Shown: piece by piece, positions 61,231 through 64,000 of the stretch
Numbering within the stretch: position 1 is the stretch's first letter
Layout of the letters: the number at the start of each line of letters is the position of its first letter
Assembly (NCBI GenBank): GCA_041570195.1
Contig: JBFFWQ010000004.1
Location: forward strand, 46,379-110,378
Length of the DNA: 64,000 nucleotides
Direction: 5' to 3'
From: UBA11865 sp041570195
Lineage (GTDB): Bacteria > Chloroflexota > Anaerolineae > Promineifilales > Promineifilaceae
Notes under the pieces: model-generated
What the model was told of the DNA's origin: nothing
Database searches by the model: none
The model's input: the letters and a program-made list of their open reading frames with translations, nothing else
Position numbers and translations under genes: made by a program

Positions 61231-62529
61231 ATGTCAAAAAGAATGTTGTTAACTTTAGCAGGTGTGATGATCGTCCTGGCCCTGGTGATGGCCGCGTGTG
61301 GAGGCGACGAGGAAGCCGATACTGAATCGGAGGACATCTCCGGACAAACGGTTTCGATCCTGACCGCCGCCGGCGAAGAGCAAATCGCCAAGATGAAGGA
61401 AAGTATGGCGCCATTCGAGGAGCGGACTGGTGTTACCGTCGAGATCGAAGGGTCGGGAGACTTTGAGACGCTGGCGTTGGTGCGAGCCGAAGCTGGCGAC
61501 CCACCCGACATTTACAATTTCCCCCAGCCCGGCCTGATGGCCGACTTTGCCCGCGAAGGATACCTGGTCGATTTGGGCGAGTTCTTGGAAGAGGACTACA
61601 TGCGAGAACAGTATGCGCAGGCCTGGATTGACCTGGGCACTGTCGACGATACGCTGGTTGGCGTGTGGCATAATGCCGATGTGAAGAGCCTAGTCTGGTA
61701 TCCAAAGGATGACTTCGAGGCTGCCGGCTACGAGATTCCCGAAACTTGGGATGACCTTATAGCTCTAACTCAGCAGATCGCCGCCGATGGCACCCCCCCG
61801 TGGTGCGTCGCCGTCGAGAACAGCGGCGCCACCGGCTGGGTCGGCACGGATTGGGTGGAAGACATTATGCTACGTACGGCCGGCCCGGAGAAGTATGATC
61901 AGTGGGTCGCTGGCGAGTTGCCGTTCAACTCGCCAGAGGTGCGCGATGCCTGGGAGACCATGGGCGAGATCTGGCTAAACCCGGACTACGTCCTGGGCGG
62001 CACGACTGCAATCCTGACAACGCCTTTCGGCGATGGGCCGCTACCACTTTTTGATGACCCGCCCGGATGCTATCTGCACCGCCAGGCTAGTTTCATCGTT
62101 AACTTCTTCCCAGAAGGCTCAGTGGTTGGTGAAGATGTTGACTACTTCTACTTGCCGCCAATTAACGAGGCGGATCACGGTAAACCGGTCCTGGGCTCCG
62201 GTTCTATCCTGAGCCTAGCTAATGATACACCGGCTGGTCGGGCGGCCATGGAGTACTTGACCACTGGCGAGTCCACCAAAGCTGAGGTTGAAGCCGGGAT
62301 TTTTGTCGCCCCACATAACGATGTGCCACTGGATTGGTATCCCGACGATGCCCTGCGCGGCTTTGCCGAGATCCTGCAGAATGCGGATACCTTCCGCTTT
62401 GACGGTGGCGATCTCATGCCGGGTGCCGTTGGCACAGGTTCGTTCTGGACCGGAATTGTCGATTTCACCAGCGGTACTGATCTGGAGTCGGTACTGACGT
62501 CGATCGACGACAGTTGGCCCAGTGAATAA
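61231..62529 (+). CDS. extracellular solute-binding lipoprotein of a CUT1 sugar ABC transporter
   Basis: 432 aa. A lipoprotein signal (MLLTLAGVMIVLALVMAAC) is followed by a family-1 solute-binding fold (TVSILTAAGEEQIAKMKESM…FEERTGVTVEIEGSGDFETL). It also has WTQ-like aromatic residues including PPWCVAVENSGATGW. The probable ligands are oligosaccharides or alpha-glucosides, by family. The ATG at 61231 has GGAGG six bases upstream; the ATG at 61225 is too close to it. Confidence 0.92.
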   Translation: MSKRMLLTLAGVMIVLALVMAACGGDEEADTESEDISGQTVSILTAAGEEQIAKMKESMAPFEERTGVTVEIEGSGDFETLALVRAEAGDPPDIYNFPQPGLMADFAREGYLVDLGEFLEEDYMREQYAQAWIDLGTVDDTLVGVWHNADVKSLVWYPKDDFEAAGYEIPETWDDLIALTQQIAADGTPPWCVAVENSGATGWVGTDWVEDIMLRTAGPEKYDQWVAGELPFNSPEVRDAWETMGEIWLNPDYVLGGTTAILTTPFGDGPLPLFDDPPGCYLHRQASFIVNFFPEGSVVGEDVDYFYLPPINEADHGKPVLGSGSILSLANDTPAGRAAMEYLTTGESTKAEVEAGIFVAPHNDVPLDWYPDDALRGFAEILQNADTFRFDGGDLMPGAVGTGSFWTGIVDFTSGTDLESVLTSIDDSWPSE

Positions 62530-62574
62530 GTGATGCGGCGGAAGTCAACGGAACTTTCCTGATACGAATGTTTG

Positions 62575-62606
62575 AGCAAGATGAGGCATCCTTGCCTCAT
62601 CTTGCT
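62575..62606 (+). other. intercistronic hairpin between binding protein and permease genes
   Basis: A perfect 14-bp stem (62575-62588 with 62593-62606) and four-base loop with no T-run after it. Such structures commonly protect the upstream binding-protein mRNA or partly stop transcription, giving more binding protein than permease. Confidence 0.75.
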
Positions 62607-62638
62607 AGGCTTCATCTGATTTCCGTAAGGAGGATAGT

Positions 62639-63751
62639 ATGGCACAATCAGCCAGTGAGCCGCAGGAATCTGGGGGGATTGTCAACGCTCTGACGACGGG
62701 CATTCTGCGCATAGCCGTGGCGATTTTAATTCCCCTGCTGGCCATCGCACTACTTGTCTGGAGCGTCACCTTCATGACCGATCGTGAGGCCAACAAAGCG
62801 TTGGTGGCTGTGGTGGCCATCATCGTGGGTGTAGGGGGCGTCTGGGTACTCTACCTGGCCTTTGACAACCTGGTGGGAATGTTACCCGAGCGACTACGGG
62901 AGGGGGTGCGTCCCTTTGTCTTCGTGGGGCCGGCGCTTCTTATTCTGACGCTTTATCTGGTCTACCCGGCCGTCGAGACAACCTATCGCAGTTTTTTCGA
63001 CGCCAGATCAGAAAACTTCGTCGGTCTTGACAACTTCCTGTTTGTCTTCACCGACTCCAACATGCTGATCGCCCTTCGAAACAACCTCTTGTGGTTGGTT
63101 TTTGTGACCGGTTTCGTCATAGGCCTGGGTTTGGTTGTCGCCGTACTGGTCGACCGCATTCGCGGTGAAGCCGTGGCTAAGTCGATCATTTTCTTGCCCA
63201 TGGCTATCTCGGCTGTCGGCGCCAGCGTGATCTGGCGTTTCATCTACAGTTTCCAACCGGCCAACCGGCCGCAGATCGGGCTGCTAAATGCGATCGTCGT
63301 TGCCCTAGGCGGCGAGCCCCAGGGCTGGCTCATTCTGCAGCCCTGGAACAACTTCTTCTTGATCATCATTATGATCTGGATCCTGGTCGGTTTCGCCATG
63401 GTCGTTCTCTCGGCCGCTGTAAAGGGTGTGCCCGGCGAATTGCTTGAAGCGGCCCGGATTGATGGCGCGAGCGAGTTCCAGATTTTCTTTCGGGTCATCA
63501 TTCCCTACATCCGCGGCACGATAATTACTATCGCCACGACGGTCTTGATCATGGTGCTGAAAGTATTTGACATCGTGTTCGTCATGACCAGCGGCCAGTT
63601 CAATACCGAGGTGATCGCCAATCGAATGTTCGCCGAGATGTTCACTTTCCGGAACTTCGGCCGGGCCAGCGCTATCGCCGTCGTTCTATTGGTCGCCGTC
63701 ATTCCGGTGATGGTTTACAACGTACGCGGCATGCGCGAGTCAAGGAGCTGA
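62639..63751 (+). CDS. ABC sugar transporter permease (MalF/UgpA type)
   Basis: 370 aa, about eight membrane helices. Two N-terminal helices precede the usual MalF-type core beginning PALLILTLYLVYPAVETTYRSFFDA. The EAA loop is visible as ELLEAARIDGASEFQIFFRVIIPYI. It has a good ribosome site (AAGGAGG). The extra N-terminal helices resemble MalF rather than shorter permeases. Confidence 0.93.
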   Translation: MAQSASEPQESGGIVNALTTGILRIAVAILIPLLAIALLVWSVTFMTDREANKALVAVVAIIVGVGGVWVLYLAFDNLVGMLPERLREGVRPFVFVGPALLILTLYLVYPAVETTYRSFFDARSENFVGLDNFLFVFTDSNMLIALRNNLLWLVFVTGFVIGLGLVVAVLVDRIRGEAVAKSIIFLPMAISAVGASVIWRFIYSFQPANRPQIGLLNAIVVALGGEPQGWLILQPWNNFFLIIIMIWILVGFAMVVLSAAVKGVPGELLEAARIDGASEFQIFFRVIIPYIRGTIITIATTVLIMVLKVFDIVFVMTSGQFNTEVIANRMFAEMFTFRNFGRASAIAVVLLVAVIPVMVYNVRGMRESRS

Positions 63752-63754
63752 GCC

Positions 63755-64000
63755 ATGAGCATCACGTATCAAAGCCAAGAAGCTAGCCGAAGTGATAGAT
63801 TTCGCCGTTTCTTGAGTTCGACACCTGCGTACCTCGCCGTCATAATAATCGCCTTCTTGTGGACGTTGCCCACGTTAGGTATCTTCATCAGTTCGTTTCG
63901 CCCGCCCAGCGACATCGCTACCTCTGGTTGGTGGACTGTTTTCCAACATCCTTTCGACTTCACCCAGTACACGCTGGAGAACTATGACAGGGTGATGACC
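63755..64000 (+). CDS. ABC sugar transporter permease (MalG type), N-terminal part
   Basis: The first 82 residues are present before the window ends. A basic N-terminus, the first membrane helix (AYLAVIIIAFLWTLPTLGIFISSFRPP) and the periplasmic FDFTQYTLENY segment typical of MalG/UgpE permeases. AAGGAG lies seven bases before the ATG, overlapping the end of the malF-like gene. It completes a CUT1 set; the ATPase is not seen here. Confidence 0.88.
   Translation, partial: MSITYQSQEASRSDRFRRFLSSTPAYLAVIIIAFLWTLPTLGIFISSFRPPSDIATSGWWTVFQHPFDFTQYTLENYDRVMT

Overview
The window looks like one contiguous chromosomal stretch of a Chloroflexota bacterium, most likely class Anaerolineae. This is inferred from several things: moderate-to-high GC; many secreted or lipid-anchored proteins with Thr-Pro-rich stalks; a stand-alone B12 acyl-CoA mutase large subunit; PhaR/phasin-like genes without an outer-membrane gene set; MurJ, FtsB-like and Tad-pilus CpaB-like proteins; and no sign of lipopolysaccharide export. 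No phage, insertion sequence or CRISPR array was seen. Most of the window is ordinary chromosome.

Layout. 1-2956 (+) ends a menC-like gene and continues with proC and a fused pabBC. 2966-9873 (-) is a long run: PP2C phosphatase, RNase J, MoxR ATPase (CoxD-like), CoxE-like vWA protein, a 46-aa coupled ORF and an XdhC/CoxF-like protein, with coxG behind a phaR gene. These are CO-dehydrogenase-type maturation genes without the catalytic subunits. 9879-11237 (-) holds phaR and a phasin gene under a strong promoter with two palindromic operators. 11374-16748 (+) is a lipid-flavoured cluster: SDR, zinc-knuckle acyltransferase, two SCP2 proteins, iron alcohol dehydrogenase and patatin. 16781-19147 (-) encodes two surface proteins. 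19269-22979 (+) encodes three hydrogenase-4/complex-I-like membrane subunits that have lost the usual proton-channel residues. 23224-28343 holds a nucleotide-sugar dehydrogenase, a TPR protein, a HAD hydrolase and MutS2. 28749-31317 holds an orphan Wzt-type ATPase and a decayed glycosidase-like pseudogene.

31501-40202 holds small proteins, a DsbA-like oxidase, tRNA-Ser(CGA), TadA and a 2036-aa alpha-2-macroglobulin lacking its thioester residues. 40208-43993 (-) is pfkB-parA-parB-M24 peptidase. 44074-48559 (+) encodes a lipoprotein, an FtsB-like protein and two CpaB-like proteins. 48739-49261 holds tRNA-Cys, tRNA-Gly and tRNA-Phe (-) and a selenocysteine tRNA (+). Then dnaX-ebfC-recR (-), tatA (+), a membrane protein with tandem death-like domains (-), a GH-like lipoprotein, a DUF1232 protein, an FHA protein and MurJ follow. 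58211-64000 (+) has an acyl-CoA mutase whose active-site signature points to isobutyryl-CoA, then a LacI-regulated CUT1 sugar ABC operon cut by the window end.

A recurring feature is a sigma-70-like promoter whose -10 box lies only 6-9 nt before the start codon. This suggests leaderless transcription for at least seven genes. Start codons below were chosen using ribosome-binding sites where visible and this promoter geometry otherwise.
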